DNA of 64,000 bases from Verrucomicrobiia bacterium (GTDB taxonomy: Bacteria; Verrucomicrobiota; Verrucomicrobiia; Limisphaerales; UBA1100). The notes under the pieces were generated by a model. The model saw only the letters and a list, made by a program, of their open reading frames with translations. It was not told the DNA's origin and did not search any database. Position numbers and translations under genes: made by a program. Location of the stretch: assembly GCA_014239365.1 (NCBI GenBank), contig JAAZZB010000084.1, forward strand, positions 21,980 to 85,979, in the 5' to 3' direction. This document shows positions 1 through 11,875 of this stretch, one piece after another. Numbering within the stretch: the stretch's first letter is position 1; every line of letters starts with the position of its first letter.

Positions 1-1
1 T

Positions 2-721
2 GCGGGCGTGTCCGAGGGCAAACCCATCGTTTTCTGGAACGCTCTGCCGATGCAGCAACAGGTCGATTTGAAAGGGTTATTGCGGGTCGCCGGCCAATAC
101 TTATCTGCTGAGGATCATCGCCGCCTCTTTGTTGTGCTTGGGCGAATCGCAAAGCTAATGCGCGAGAAAAAAACCGAACTCATCCCCTTGGCCCCGGAAG
201 AGTTGCGGCCCTATTGGGACACCGCTGCGGTGGTGCTGGGCACGCTTGCGAAAAGTGAATTCGCCGATCCCAAGTGGTTTGAAAAACCGGATGTGCCCAA
301 ATTGCTCAACGGAACGGGGGCCAGTCTTTGTGCAGAATTGTTGAAACACAAAAAAGTGTATCCGTGGCAGTGGAATGATTTGCGGGTTGTGCCCGTCAGC
401 GAATCGGGCGATGAAGCGGTCGTGGAAATGTGGGCTAACAATCAATCCAAACGACTTGTGCTGCACCGAGTGGAGGGCAAGTGGTTGCCCGTAGTTTGGG
501 TTGCGACTTGGGGCGCGGCCATTGCCGATGCCAAAAAAACTTTGGGCGAACCCGAGGTGCCGAGTGATGCGCGCGATGCTTTTTTGCGTCACTTGGGCGT
601 GTTAGAAATTGGGTTGGAACAGTTGGATACCTCTGAGAATGAAGATCAATTCAAAGCGCGCGCCCAAGGATTGCTAAAAGCGTTGCTGCCAAAACCACCC
701 AACGAAACCAACGAACCTTAA
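2..721 (+). CDS. hypothetical protein, 5'-partial (frame open to window edge)
   Basis: ORF track 8..721; the frame continues upstream of the GTG at 8 to the window start, so the true start is probably outside. Confidence 0.6.
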   Translation, partial: AGVSEGKPIVFWNALPMQQQVDLKGLLRVAGQYLSAEDHRRLFVVLGRIAKLMREKKTELIPLAPEELRPYWDTAAVVLGTLAKSEFADPKWFEKPDVPKLLNGTGASLCAELLKHKKVYPWQWNDLRVVPVSESGDEAVVEMWANNQSKRLVLHRVEGKWLPVVWVATWGAAIADAKKTLGEPEVPSDARDAFLRHLGVLEIGLEQLDTSENEDQFKARAQGLLKALLPKPPNETNEP

Positions 722-722
722 A

Positions 723-2132
723 CTATTCCGTGCCCGTGTTCTCCAGCGGGCGTACTTCTTCAAACACGGGTGCGGGCCGGTACGCACGCGCCAATCGCAC
801 GGCTTCCACTCGCTCTGCTTCGGTCATTTCTTTATCCAGTAACCCCCGCAATTCCTCGGTTTTCTCATTGCCAATTTGGGCGGCCAACAACACCCATTTG
901 TAGGCTTGCACCAAATCGCGTTCTCCCAGCCGACCGGTCCCGTGTAAAATCGAAAGCTGCAGTTGGGCCACCGTGAGGCCCTGTTGTGCGGCGTGTTCGT
1001 ACCATTCCGCGGCCTTCAGAAAATCTTTGCTGACGCCTTCGCCGAGTTCGTACATTTCCCCCAGCGCCGCCTGCGCATAAACATTGTCGGCGTTGGCGGC
1101 GCGTTGGATCCAGTCCGCCGCCGTGATGAGGTCGCGCTTCACGCCGCGGCCTTCGCGAAATAAAATGCCAAGATTATACATACTCATCGTGTAGCCGCTT
1201 TCCGCTGCGCGTGTGTAATACTGAATCGCCAATCGATAGTTGCGCGGCACGAGCCGCCCTTGTTCATATAGCCAAGCCATCGCGTGCAGCGAGAGGGGAT
1301 TGCCTTTTTCAACCGCAAACGCGTAATGCTTGAGCGCTTGTTGGACGTCGCGTTTTATGCCGATGCCTTTTTCGTGAATGAGCCCGAGGTTGTGATGCGC
1401 GTGGGAATTTTCTTGTGCGGCGGATTTGCGGAACCATCGGATGGCCTCCTGCGCCTGTGCTTTGCCGCCCAGCCCGTCGCGCAATAACCGGCCGAGATTA
1501 TTCTGCGCCATCGATTGGCCGGGCAGGCTTTTGCCGGTGGAAAAATCTTTGCGATCGCGCGCGGCGCGTTCGTAGTAGTGGCGTGCCTTTACGTAATCAC
1601 GCTTCAACCCAAAGCCGCGTTCGTACATCCAGCCGAGATTGTTTTGCGCGTGCTCATTTCCTTTCGCTGCAGCCATTTGAAATAACTGCACCGCGGTGCG
1701 GTGATCTTTGATGACGCCCCGCCCATCGCGATACAGACAACCGAGATTGTTTTGGGCCATCGAAATGTCGCCGCGTTCGGCGGCCACGCGATAGAGCCGC
1801 GCTGCTTCGGTGGGGTCGGCCTTCACTTCGTAGCCGGTGTCGTAACGCCAGCCCAGCTGCATCATCGCCATATATTCGCCCGCCTTCACGCGTGCCTCGA
1901 GATTTTTCAGCGGCGTGTCTTTCAGTCGCCGGATGGCTTTGTAATCGCCTTTGCGCGCCATCGCCAGCAATTCCTTGCGGGATTTGCTGTTGTAATAATC
2001 TTCGGACGAAGCGAACGGATCCGTGGGGTCAAACGTCTCGCACGCCATCAGCGCAAGCACGCCGACGGCCATACAAATGTTTTTGAGATTCCCCCCCATC
2101 ACCTTTTTCATCGTGCTGTTTTCATTTCTCAA
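723..2132 (-). CDS. Sel1-like (TPR-type) repeat protein, probably exported
   Basis: Repeated motifs such as AQNNLGxLYRDGRGVxKD and AAxWYxxAAxQG; hydrophobic N-terminus. Confidence 0.85.
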   Translation of the reverse strand: MRNENSTMKKVMGGNLKNICMAVGVLALMACETFDPTDPFASSEDYYNSKSRKELLAMARKGDYKAIRRLKDTPLKNLEARVKAGEYMAMMQLGWRYDTGYEVKADPTEAARLYRVAAERGDISMAQNNLGCLYRDGRGVIKDHRTAVQLFQMAAAKGNEHAQNNLGWMYERGFGLKRDYVKARHYYERAARDRKDFSTGKSLPGQSMAQNNLGRLLRDGLGGKAQAQEAIRWFRKSAAQENSHAHHNLGLIHEKGIGIKRDVQQALKHYAFAVEKGNPLSLHAMAWLYEQGRLVPRNYRLAIQYYTRAAESGYTMSMYNLGILFREGRGVKRDLITAADWIQRAANADNVYAQAALGEMYELGEGVSKDFLKAAEWYEHAAQQGLTVAQLQLSILHGTGRLGERDLVQAYKWVLLAAQIGNEKTEELRGLLDKEMTEAERVEAVRLARAYRPAPVFEEVRPLENTGTE

Positions 2133-2222
2133 CTCAAGCGAAAATCATTCACATTTCGCCGTCTCATTTCGCGTTGATCGCGCCGGATTGATTCCGGGGC
2201 CGTTCTGTGCCATCCTCCGCGT

Positions 2223-3305
2223 ATGGGGAATTCTTTTGGCGAACTCTTCCGCATCACCACCTGGGGCGAAAGCCACGGCGGCGGCGTGGGCGTGGTGATT
2301 GACGGCTGTCCACCGCGCCTCGCGTTGACCGAAAAAGATCTCCAACCCGACCTCGCCCGGCGTCGGCCCGGCCAATCCCGCATCACCACCCAACGGCAGG
2401 AAACGGATGCCGTCCGCATTTTGTCCGGCACATTCGAGGGGAAGACGCTCGGAACACCCATTTCGTTACTGGTGGAAAACACCGATCAACGCTCCGAAGC
2501 CTATACGGAGATGCAAACGAAATACCGCCCGAGCCACGCTGATTACACTTACGATGCCAAGTATGGCATTCGCGCCTGGCCCGGCGGCGGCCGCACCAGC
2601 GCGCGCGAAACCATCGGACGCGTGGCCGCCGGAGCGATTGCCAAAAAGATTTTGAAAAAACTTTTTGGCGTCGAAGTGCTCGCGTGCGTCCAGCAAGTGC
2701 AGAAAATTTCTGCCGAAATTAATCCAGATAAATTTACGCTCAAACAAGTCGAAGCCAACATCATCCGTTGCCCGCACAAGGCGACGGCGGAGAAAATGAT
2801 CCGTCTCATCGATCGCACGCGCAAGGCAGGCGACAGCGTGGGCGGCGTGCTCCTTGGCGTGGCGCGCGGTGTGCCCGTCGGTTGGGGTGAACCGGTCTTT
2901 GACCGCCTCGAGGCCGATCTCGCCAAAGCGATGCTTAGCCTTCCCGCCAGTAAAGGATTTGAAATTGGCTCCGGCTTCGGCGGCATCGCGATGAAGGGCA
3001 GCGAACACAACGACCCCTTCCGAATGCGCGGCGGCAAAGTGCGCACCACCGCCAACCGTTCCGGCGGCGTCCAAGGCGGCATCAGCAATGGCGAGACTAT
3101 TTACTTCCGCACCGTCTTCAAACCCACCGCCACTATTTTGCAAAGCCAAGACACCGTGAGCGCCGCTGGCAAAAACGTGAAACTCAAAGCCCGCGGCCGG
3201 CACGATCCATGCGTTCTCCCTCGCGCCGTGCCGATGGTGGAAGCGATGACGGCGTTGGTGTTAGTGGATCACGCCCTGCGCCATCGCGCGCAGAATGGGA
3301 AGTAA
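2223..3305 (+). CDS. aroC: chorismate synthase
   Basis: [68 protein letters not shown]. Confidence 0.97.
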   Translation: MGNSFGELFRITTWGESHGGGVGVVIDGCPPRLALTEKDLQPDLARRRPGQSRITTQRQETDAVRILSGTFEGKTLGTPISLLVENTDQRSEAYTEMQTKYRPSHADYTYDAKYGIRAWPGGGRTSARETIGRVAAGAIAKKILKKLFGVEVLACVQQVQKISAEINPDKFTLKQVEANIIRCPHKATAEKMIRLIDRTRKAGDSVGGVLLGVARGVPVGWGEPVFDRLEADLAKAMLSLPASKGFEIGSGFGGIAMKGSEHNDPFRMRGGKVRTTANRSGGVQGGISNGETIYFRTVFKPTATILQSQDTVSAAGKNVKLKARGRHDPCVLPRAVPMVEAMTALVLVDHALRHRAQNGK

Positions 3306-3310
3306 TTTTC

Positions 3311-3374
3311 AGACACGGATTACACAGATTTTCATGGATTAAAAAATCTGTGTGAATCTGTGTAATCCGTGTCT
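3311..3374. repeat. long inverted repeat / hairpin (agacacggattacacagatt ... aatctgtgtaatccgtgtct)
   Basis: Near-perfect inverted repeat read directly, between convergent aroC and prepilin peptidase genes. Confidence 0.75.
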
Positions 3375-3379
3375 CTTTT

Positions 3380-4561
3380 CTAAACCGGCCCCAAGCTTTT
3401 CCACCACCATTGCCACAGCGCGTAGCCGCCGAAGATCCAGCCGACTGCGGCGAGCGCGATGTATGGGCCGTAGGGGATGACGTTCGCTTTGTCGCGGCGC
3501 AGGAGCATCATCAGCGAACCCACCACGGCGCCCACCATCGCGCTGGCCATTAGGCCGAAGAGGGTGGCTTGCCAGCCGAGGAACGCGCCGATGGCGGCCA
3601 TAAATTTCACATCGCCAAAGCCCATCGCCTCGCGCGGGATGGTGACTTCGCGGGTGAGCACTTCGAGGTGCGGCACTTCGCTTGCGGAAAAATCCATCTC
3701 GCCGATGGTGAGCGTATCGGCATTGAGCGCCACGGACTTGTCCCAATAACAACAGTCTACGAGTTCCACGTGTTCGGCGTGCAGCGTTACGGTGTCGCCT
3801 TTGCGATAAAACACATCCTCGAATGGAATCACTGTGTCCTCCTCACCCGGTTCGCCGCCGAGGCACATATAGTCCGTGCAAAAAGAAACCGTCACCGGCA
3901 CGTCGCTGTTGTACGTTTGTTTGCCAAACATCGCTTTGCCCAGCCGCACCACCGCGTACACCACCGCGCCGCCCACCGCCATGCCCAACACGCTGAGCCA
4001 AAGCGCCTGCGCGTGGCTCACGGGTTCGCCAAGAAACGCCCCGTGCAATTGCGGCAGCGCGACGGAGAAAATCGCGCCCATCACCATCCCGCCTTTGGTT
4101 AATTCATCCGGAATAATAAAATGCTCAAAATCAATAAAGGTGGACGCAATCAATCCCGCCAACAAAGTGACGAGCGCCATCGAAACGCCCGCTGCGATGA
4201 GTGGGTTTTTGATGGGCGCCTCGTAGCCTTGCGTAAATTGAAAGTACACCAACAACCACGCGCCCAGAAAAGCCACGCCGGTGAGGAACTCCACCAACAC
4301 ATAGCGCGCGGGAATGCGCGCCTCGCAGCCGGCGCATTTTCCGCGTTGCCACAGCCACGTGATGAGCGGCACATTTTGATACCAAGGAATCGAGTAACCG
4401 CACTGCGGACAATGCGAGGGCGGATGCAAAATACTCATCTCACGCGGCAGCCGATGGATGACGACGTTCAAAAAACTGCCCACGATGCAGCCGAGCACAA
4501 AGAACACCATCGAGAACAGCGTCAGTTCGCTGCCAAAAAACTGGATCAATTGGTCAGCCAT
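3380..4561 (-). CDS. prepilin peptidase (A24 family) with an extra domain before the GxGD motif
   Basis: N-terminal GSFLNVVIHRLP, two CxxC pairs (CPQCG, CAGCE), C-terminal GFGDVKFMAAIGAFLGW. Confidence 0.92.
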   Translation of the reverse strand: MADQLIQFFGSELTLFSMVFFVLGCIVGSFLNVVIHRLPREMSILHPPSHCPQCGYSIPWYQNVPLITWLWQRGKCAGCEARIPARYVLVEFLTGVAFLGAWLLVYFQFTQGYEAPIKNPLIAAGVSMALVTLLAGLIASTFIDFEHFIIPDELTKGGMVMGAIFSVALPQLHGAFLGEPVSHAQALWLSVLGMAVGGAVVYAVVRLGKAMFGKQTYNSDVPVTVSFCTDYMCLGGEPGEEDTVIPFEDVFYRKGDTVTLHAEHVELVDCCYWDKSVALNADTLTIGEMDFSASEVPHLEVLTREVTIPREAMGFGDVKFMAAIGAFLGWQATLFGLMASAMVGAVVGSLMMLLRRDKANVIPYGPYIALAAVGWIFGGYALWQWWWKSLGPV

Positions 4562-5468
4562 TGACAGCCTCCTCCAACGCAGCGCGCATTAGTTTGAGCG
4601 GCGCGGCTTGGCCGCTCCAAATTTCCAGCGCCTTCGCGCCCTGATGCAGCAGCATCCCGAGGCCGTTGGCGGTTTGGCAACCGGCGGCACGCGCGGCGGT
4701 CAGCAGCGGCGTCTCGGCCGGTTGATAAATCATATCGTACACCGCGCGCGTTTTATCCAATGAAAACTGATCGGTGTCCAGCGGCAGCGCGTCGCCCGTG
4801 GCGAGCCCAAGCGATGTGCAGTTGAGCACGAGATCCACATTGCCGCCGGGATAGCCCACCGAAACGGCCACCGCCGGAAAGCGCGTGCGAATTTCGTGGG
4901 CAATCGCTTCGGCCTTGCTTTCGGTGCGGTTGACGATGTGCAGCTGCCGCACGCCTGTGGCCGCCATTTTCAATGCCGCCACGCGACCGGCACCGCCCGC
5001 GCCAAGCAACAGCACATTTTCCCCGCGCACTTCCATCCCCAAATCTTCGCGCAAACTTTGGGTGATGCCGTCTGCATCTGTGTTAAATCCGTGGCTGCGC
5101 AATTGGTGCGGCGCGGTTTCGAAATCGCGTAACGCGCGCCAGTCGCCGTGGTCATCCTGTCCTTCAAAGAGAATCGTGTTGACCGCGCCCCATTCGCTTG
5201 CGCTTTCGTCGAGCACATCCACCATGTCCATAGCCAGCAATTTATGCGGCACGGTAAGGTTGATGCCGATATAATGCATCGCCTGCGCGCCGGCGATCGC
5301 TTCGCGCAGTTGCTCCGGCCGCACCTCGGCGGCGGTGTAGCGCCAGTCGAGCCCCAGCTCCGCGATGCCCGCATTTTGCATCGGGGGCGAAGCCGAGTGC
5401 CCCACGGGAAACCCATACACCGCGCAAAGACGCGTGCGGGCGGAAACAGGATGTGCGTGGCCGGACAC
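4554..5468 (-). CDS. aroE: shikimate dehydrogenase
   Basis: [46 protein letters not shown]. Start inferred (GTG about 5468); the track ORF to 5669 would overlap divergent acs. Confidence 0.9.
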   Translation of the reverse strand: MSGHAHPVSARTRLCAVYGFPVGHSASPPMQNAGIAELGLDWRYTAAEVRPEQLREAIAGAQAMHYIGINLTVPHKLLAMDMVDVLDESASEWGAVNTILFEGQDDHGDWRALRDFETAPHQLRSHGFNTDADGITQSLREDLGMEVRGENVLLLGAGGAGRVAALKMAATGVRQLHIVNRTESKAEAIAHEIRTRFPAVAVSVGYPGGNVDLVLNCTSLGLATGDALPLDTDQFSLDKTRAVYDMIYQPAETPLLTAARAAGCQTANGLGMLLHQGAKALEIWSGQAAPLKLMRAALEEAVNG

Positions 5469-5571
5469 GCGCGCAATGTACCGAGGCAAAGTGCCGAGGT
5501 CGAGATTGGAGTGGCTTGACGGCGGGGCGTTGCTTTCCCACAATGCGCGCCCGAAATTATTTGATTTTACA

Positions 5572-7512
<1,941 letters not shown>

Positions 7513-7541
7513 TGTAGCCCGGGCCGGTGGCCCGGACTACA
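7513..7541. repeat. palindromic repeat (tgtagcccgggcc-ggt-ggcccggactaca)
   Basis: Inverted repeat read directly, immediately after the acs stop. Confidence 0.75.
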
Positions 7542-7556
7542 GCGCTGCATCATTTT

Positions 7557-7606
7557 GGTAGGGACACGCTGCACGTGTCCACGGACGCGCACAGCGCGTC
7601 CCTACC
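7557..7606. repeat. nested palindromic repeat (ggtagggacacgctgcacgtgtcc ... ggacgcgcacagcgcgtccctacc)
   Basis: Outer arms pair as inverted repeats and each arm is itself hairpin-forming. Confidence 0.8.
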
Positions 7607-7659
7607 GTGTGAATGTCTAATCCTTGCACCGCCTTCCCCCGCGCCCTAACTTCGCGGCG

Positions 7660-8934
7660 ATGAAATGGTTGCCCTTTGAGTTTGCGTTGGCGCTGCGGTA
7701 TTTGCGGCCCAAACGCACCTCGGTTTCGTTCATCACACTCATCTCGGTGGTGGGCGTGATGTTGGGCGTGGCGGTGCTCATCATCGTTACTTCGGTGTTT
7801 TCCGGCTTCCATTTGCAACTGAAGAAATCGTTTTTCCAATTCTCGGCCGACCTCACCGTGCGACCGATGAGCGGGCCGATTGTGGAATACGAGGCGCTGT
7901 CCGATCGCATTGGAAAAATTCCGGGCGTCACCGGCGTCTCCCCAATCATCGGCGGCAAGGTGATGATGGAGACCGACCCGGAATTCGGCGCGCCGGCATT
8001 CGATGCGCCGGTGCTGTTGGGCGTGGATCCCGAGCGAATGAAAACCGTCAGCCAAGTGCCGGAACATTTGGAGGCGGGCGAATTTAATTTGCGCGGTAAT
8101 CGGCTGGTGATTGGCTACAATTTTGCGCGATCCGATGGCGAGTTCCGGTTGGGCGTGGGCGATCGTGTGCTGATCCATTCGCCCAAGATGATTCAGGAAA
8201 TGCGCGAGGCCCAAAAAGCTGGCGAGGAGTTGGGCATTTTTCCGGAAGAATACATCGTGGCCGGCGTGTTCGATGCGGGCCAAAAAGATCTCAACGATTT
8301 TATATTCTGCAGCCTCTACAACGCGCAGGATTTGTATGGCCTCGAGGAAGGCGCGGCGATGTTGTGGGTGGAAACCACCGACCCGCTGCAGCTCGGCCCG
8401 CAGCAGGCGGCGTTGGAAAAAATGCTTGGGGAGGGCTTTAGCATCGGCACTTGGAAAGATCTCAATCCGGTGCTGCTCGCGCAGGTGCAGGTGGAGAAAA
8501 TGATCAACCAATTCCTGATGTTTTTTATCGTGGTAGTGGCGGCGTTTGGCATTGCGAGTTCGTTGATTATTTTTGGCGTACAAAAAACCAAAGAGATTGG
8601 TTTGCTCAAAGCGCTGGGCGCGAGCAATGGGCAGGTGAGTTTTGTGTTTCTCATTCAAAGTGCCGTGGTGGGATTGCTCGGCACGGGGATGGGCATCGCG
8701 ATGGGATTATTGGTGCTCAAATATCGCAACCAATTTTTGGGGTTTCTGCGCGGGCACGATGTGGAGTTGTTTCCGGAAAAACTTTATGGCTTTCGCGAAC
8801 TCCCCGCCCAAGTGGTGCCGGGCGATCTCGTGGTCATTTGTGGCGTCTCGATTTTAATTTGTTTGCTGGCCGGATTATTGCCGGCTTGGAATGCGGCCCG
8901 TTTGCGGCCGGTGGAGGCTTTGCGTAGTGAGTGA
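7660..8934 (+). CDS. lipoprotein-releasing ABC transporter permease (LolC/LolE family)
   Basis: MKWLPFEFALALRYLRPKRTSVSFITLISVVGVMLGVAVLIIV; FtsX-like C-terminal TM region; followed by a LolD-like ATPase. Confidence 0.9.
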   Translation: MKWLPFEFALALRYLRPKRTSVSFITLISVVGVMLGVAVLIIVTSVFSGFHLQLKKSFFQFSADLTVRPMSGPIVEYEALSDRIGKIPGVTGVSPIIGGKVMMETDPEFGAPAFDAPVLLGVDPERMKTVSQVPEHLEAGEFNLRGNRLVIGYNFARSDGEFRLGVGDRVLIHSPKMIQEMREAQKAGEELGIFPEEYIVAGVFDAGQKDLNDFIFCSLYNAQDLYGLEEGAAMLWVETTDPLQLGPQQAALEKMLGEGFSIGTWKDLNPVLLAQVQVEKMINQFLMFFIVVVAAFGIASSLIIFGVQKTKEIGLLKALGASNGQVSFVFLIQSAVVGLLGTGMGIAMGLLVLKYRNQFLGFLRGHDVELFPEKLYGFRELPAQVVPGDLVVICGVSILICLLAGLLPAWNAARLRPVEALRSE

Positions 8935-9604
8935 CGCAGTCTTGAAAGCAAATGGCGTGGGGAAAACCTACCGAATGGCGGGCCAACCTTTGACGGTGCT
9001 TAATGGCGTCGATCTCGCGTTGGAACGCGGCGAGTTTGTGGCGTTGCAGGGGGCTTCCGGTTCGGGCAAGAGCACGCTGTTGCAATTGCTCGGCGGGTTG
9101 GATGCGCCTTCGGAGGGGGAAATTATTTTTAAGGGTAAGTCGATGCGTTTGCAATCGCCTTTGGACGCAGCAATCTTTCGCGGGCTGCACATCGGCTTTG
9201 TGTTTCAGGCGTATCATTTGTTGCCGGATTTGGACGCACTGGAAAATGTGTGCCTCCCCGCGTTAGTGCAGCGCGCGCCCCAAGCCCAAGCGGAAACCCG
9301 CGCGCGGGAATTGCTGGCGGCCGTGGGGCTGGCGGATCGGATGACGCATTTGCCTACGGAACTTTCCGGCGGCGAACAGCAGCGCGTGGCCATCGCGCGG
9401 GCGTTGATGAATGAACCGGAAATTATTTTGGCCGATGAACCCACCGGCAATCTCGACACCGGCACCGAGGCGGAAATCATCGCGTTGCTCGCTCAATTGC
9501 ACCGCGAACATAATCTGACTTTGCTCGTCGCCACGCACGATGATGTGGTCGCCGCCGCCGCCGAGCGCATTGTTCGGCTGAAGGATGGAAGGGTTGCTGA
9601 CTGA
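8927..9604 (+). CDS. lolD: lipoprotein-releasing ABC transporter ATP-binding protein
   Basis: [53 protein letters not shown] start overlapping the upstream permease. Confidence 0.88.
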   Translation: MSDAVLKANGVGKTYRMAGQPLTVLNGVDLALERGEFVALQGASGSGKSTLLQLLGGLDAPSEGEIIFKGKSMRLQSPLDAAIFRGLHIGFVFQAYHLLPDLDALENVCLPALVQRAPQAQAETRARELLAAVGLADRMTHLPTELSGGEQQRVAIARALMNEPEIILADEPTGNLDTGTEAEIIALLAQLHREHNLTLLVATHDDVVAAAAERIVRLKDGRVAD

Positions 9605-9647
9605 AGGATTGCCCCGCCGCGCGCGTTGCGGCACTCTCCGCCGACCG

Positions 9648-10514
9648 ATGAAGGTTTACATAAACGGAAAATTTGTGGATGAGGCCAAAGCCTCCGTGTC
9701 AGTTTTTGATCACGGGCTGCTTTATGGCGATGGATTATTCGAAGGCATTCGCGCTTATAACGGCCGCGTGTTTCGCTTGGAAGAACACATCGACCGCCTG
9801 TTTTATTCCGCCAAAGCGATTTTGATGAAGCTGCCGATGAGCCACAAAGCGCTGTGCGCGGCCGTGGTGGAAACGTGCCGCCGCAATAAAGTTCGCGATG
9901 GCTACATCCGGCTGGTGGTCACCCGCGGCACGGGCACGCTGGGGCTCGATCCCAATCGCTGCAGCAATCCGCAGGTCATCATTATCACCGCGAACATCCA
10001 GCTTTATCCCAAGGCGTTCTACGATAAAGGGCTGACGATTGTCACCGTGCCCACCACGCGCAACCACACCAACGCGGTGAACCCGGCCATTAAATCGCTG
10101 AATTACCTCAACAACATTCTCGCCAAAATCGAGGCTACCAACGCCGGTTGCGTCGAAGCCATTATGCTCAACTCACAGGGTTACGTGGCCGAATGCACGG
10201 GTGACAATATTTTTATGCTCAAGGACGGCAAAATGTTTACGCCCTCGCTGGCCTCCGGCGCGCTGCACGGCATCACCCGAACCGTGGTGATGGAACTGGC
10301 TGAAGGATTGGACATCGAAGTCACCCAACCCAATCTCACCCGCTACGATTTATACAACGCCGATGAATGCTTCATTACCGGCACCGCCGCCGAAGTGGTA
10401 CCCGTGGTAAAAATCGACGGCCGAAAAATCGGCACCGGCCGCCCCGGCAAACACACCAAAGCCTTCATGCAAGCCTACCACGCATTGACCAATGCGTCGG
10501 GATCGGCGATTTAA
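9648..10514 (+). CDS. ilvE: branched-chain amino acid aminotransferase (class IV PLP)
   Basis: MKVYINGKFVDEAKASVSVFDHGLLYGDGLFEGIRAYNGRVFRLEEHIDRL; AECTGDNIFML. Confidence 0.9.
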   Translation: MKVYINGKFVDEAKASVSVFDHGLLYGDGLFEGIRAYNGRVFRLEEHIDRLFYSAKAILMKLPMSHKALCAAVVETCRRNKVRDGYIRLVVTRGTGTLGLDPNRCSNPQVIIITANIQLYPKAFYDKGLTIVTVPTTRNHTNAVNPAIKSLNYLNNILAKIEATNAGCVEAIMLNSQGYVAECTGDNIFMLKDGKMFTPSLASGALHGITRTVVMELAEGLDIEVTQPNLTRYDLYNADECFITGTAAEVVPVVKIDGRKIGTGRPGKHTKAFMQAYHALTNASGSAI

Positions 10515-10537
10515 ACAAATAGTGCCGTACAAAAATT

Positions 10538-11875
10538 ATGAAAACAAAAAAATCATTTCTCAATCGGTTTACCAGATCGTTGTCGGCGTTGCTTCTGACG
10601 TTAACGTTTCTGATCCCCACGGCCAAAGCTGAGGTATATGGCTATCGACAAGGGAATTTTTTGGATTCCCTCAAGTATGGAGCCTATTTTGAATCCACCG
10701 ACATTAATATGATGAACTTGGTTTTGGCCGAGATTTTCGGTCAACAATCGGGTGTTATTGATAACATAATGGTAGATGAGTTCTCATTAGAATTCGGTTC
10801 ATCGCCAATGCGAATGCCGGTTCTTATGGCGTCAGTAATGTTGGTGCGTGACTCAAAGGAGGGAGGTGTATGGGTGGAATACGCCCGAACTTGGGAGCAG
10901 CTTGTGGATGGCGAACCACGAGTGCAAACCCTTGCAGTTCACATTTCTGCTCGTGGTAACGTGGATGCGGTGGAAGAGTTGGATTCAGTCTGGAATTATT
11001 TGGAGGCTCATACCGCATCAGAGCGGATTTGGCAGGAAACCCTCGGAGATCCGGATAAAGGCCCCTTGGATTATTATTTTTCAGTGGACCTTGCGAGCCC
11101 TGAAGAATCGATGGGTTTCTGGGATCGATTCTTGTTAGGTGCTTATTTGGGGGATACAGCAGAAATTGATTTAGGTTGGGCAGGAGTAGGCGGTCAAACT
11201 GCTGGCGGATTGGTTCCATACGCAGGCCAAGTGGCAGATGCTCGCGATGCTTCTGTGGCACTGAATACCCTTTGGGAAAGTGGTGGGGCCGATGGGAAAT
11301 TGGACACCACTTTGGCCGTCATTGCAGCATTTCCCGGTGCCGGTGATTTTGTGAAGGGGAGCGTGCGAATGGCCACTAAAGCCAGCAAACACGCCGCCCA
11401 AGAAGTCGGAGGTGCGCTCGCCAAAAAAATTGACGACTTTGTCGGTAAAGCAGGGAAATCAACCCCTCCGAAGGGAAGGTCTCCTAAAAGCCCCAATGGA
11501 AGCAGCAGTGGTGGTGCTAGACAGAATGCTTGGGGTAAAGGCACGGAATTCAATGGAAAAAAAGTATTTCAAAGGAATGATTTAATTGATCTGAAACTAA
11601 TCGATGACCGTGGGCGTACAAATTTGCAACGAATGAAACAAGGGGTGGCTCCTATTGGGCCAGATGGGAACTCAATCAATTTGCATCATCTAACACAAAC
11701 TAATGACAGTCCAATCGTGGAAATGACAGCAACTATGCATCAAAAGAACCATAAGAAATTGCACAAGAACACTGGTCAATCACCGTCCCAAATTGATCGT
11801 CCCAAATTTGATTCTTGGCGTCGTAAGTACTGGAAGGAAAGATCAAGCCAATTTGAGAAGGAGATGACACAATGA
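10538..11875 (+). CDS. secreted polymorphic-toxin-like protein with C-terminal HNH/Endo VII-fold LHH nuclease domain
   Basis: Signal-peptide-like N-terminus; pre-toxin-like DARDASVALNTLWESGGADGKLDTTLAVIAAFPGAGDFVKG; C-terminal INLHHLTQTNDSPIVEMTATMHQKNHKKLHK...DRPKFDSWRRKYWKER. Confidence 0.85.
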   Translation: MKTKKSFLNRFTRSLSALLLTLTFLIPTAKAEVYGYRQGNFLDSLKYGAYFESTDINMMNLVLAEIFGQQSGVIDNIMVDEFSLEFGSSPMRMPVLMASVMLVRDSKEGGVWVEYARTWEQLVDGEPRVQTLAVHISARGNVDAVEELDSVWNYLEAHTASERIWQETLGDPDKGPLDYYFSVDLASPEESMGFWDRFLLGAYLGDTAEIDLGWAGVGGQTAGGLVPYAGQVADARDASVALNTLWESGGADGKLDTTLAVIAAFPGAGDFVKGSVRMATKASKHAAQEVGGALAKKIDDFVGKAGKSTPPKGRSPKSPNGSSSGGARQNAWGKGTEFNGKKVFQRNDLIDLKLIDDRGRTNLQRMKQGVAPIGPDGNSINLHHLTQTNDSPIVEMTATMHQKNHKKLHKNTGQSPSQIDRPKFDSWRRKYWKERSSQFEKEMTQ

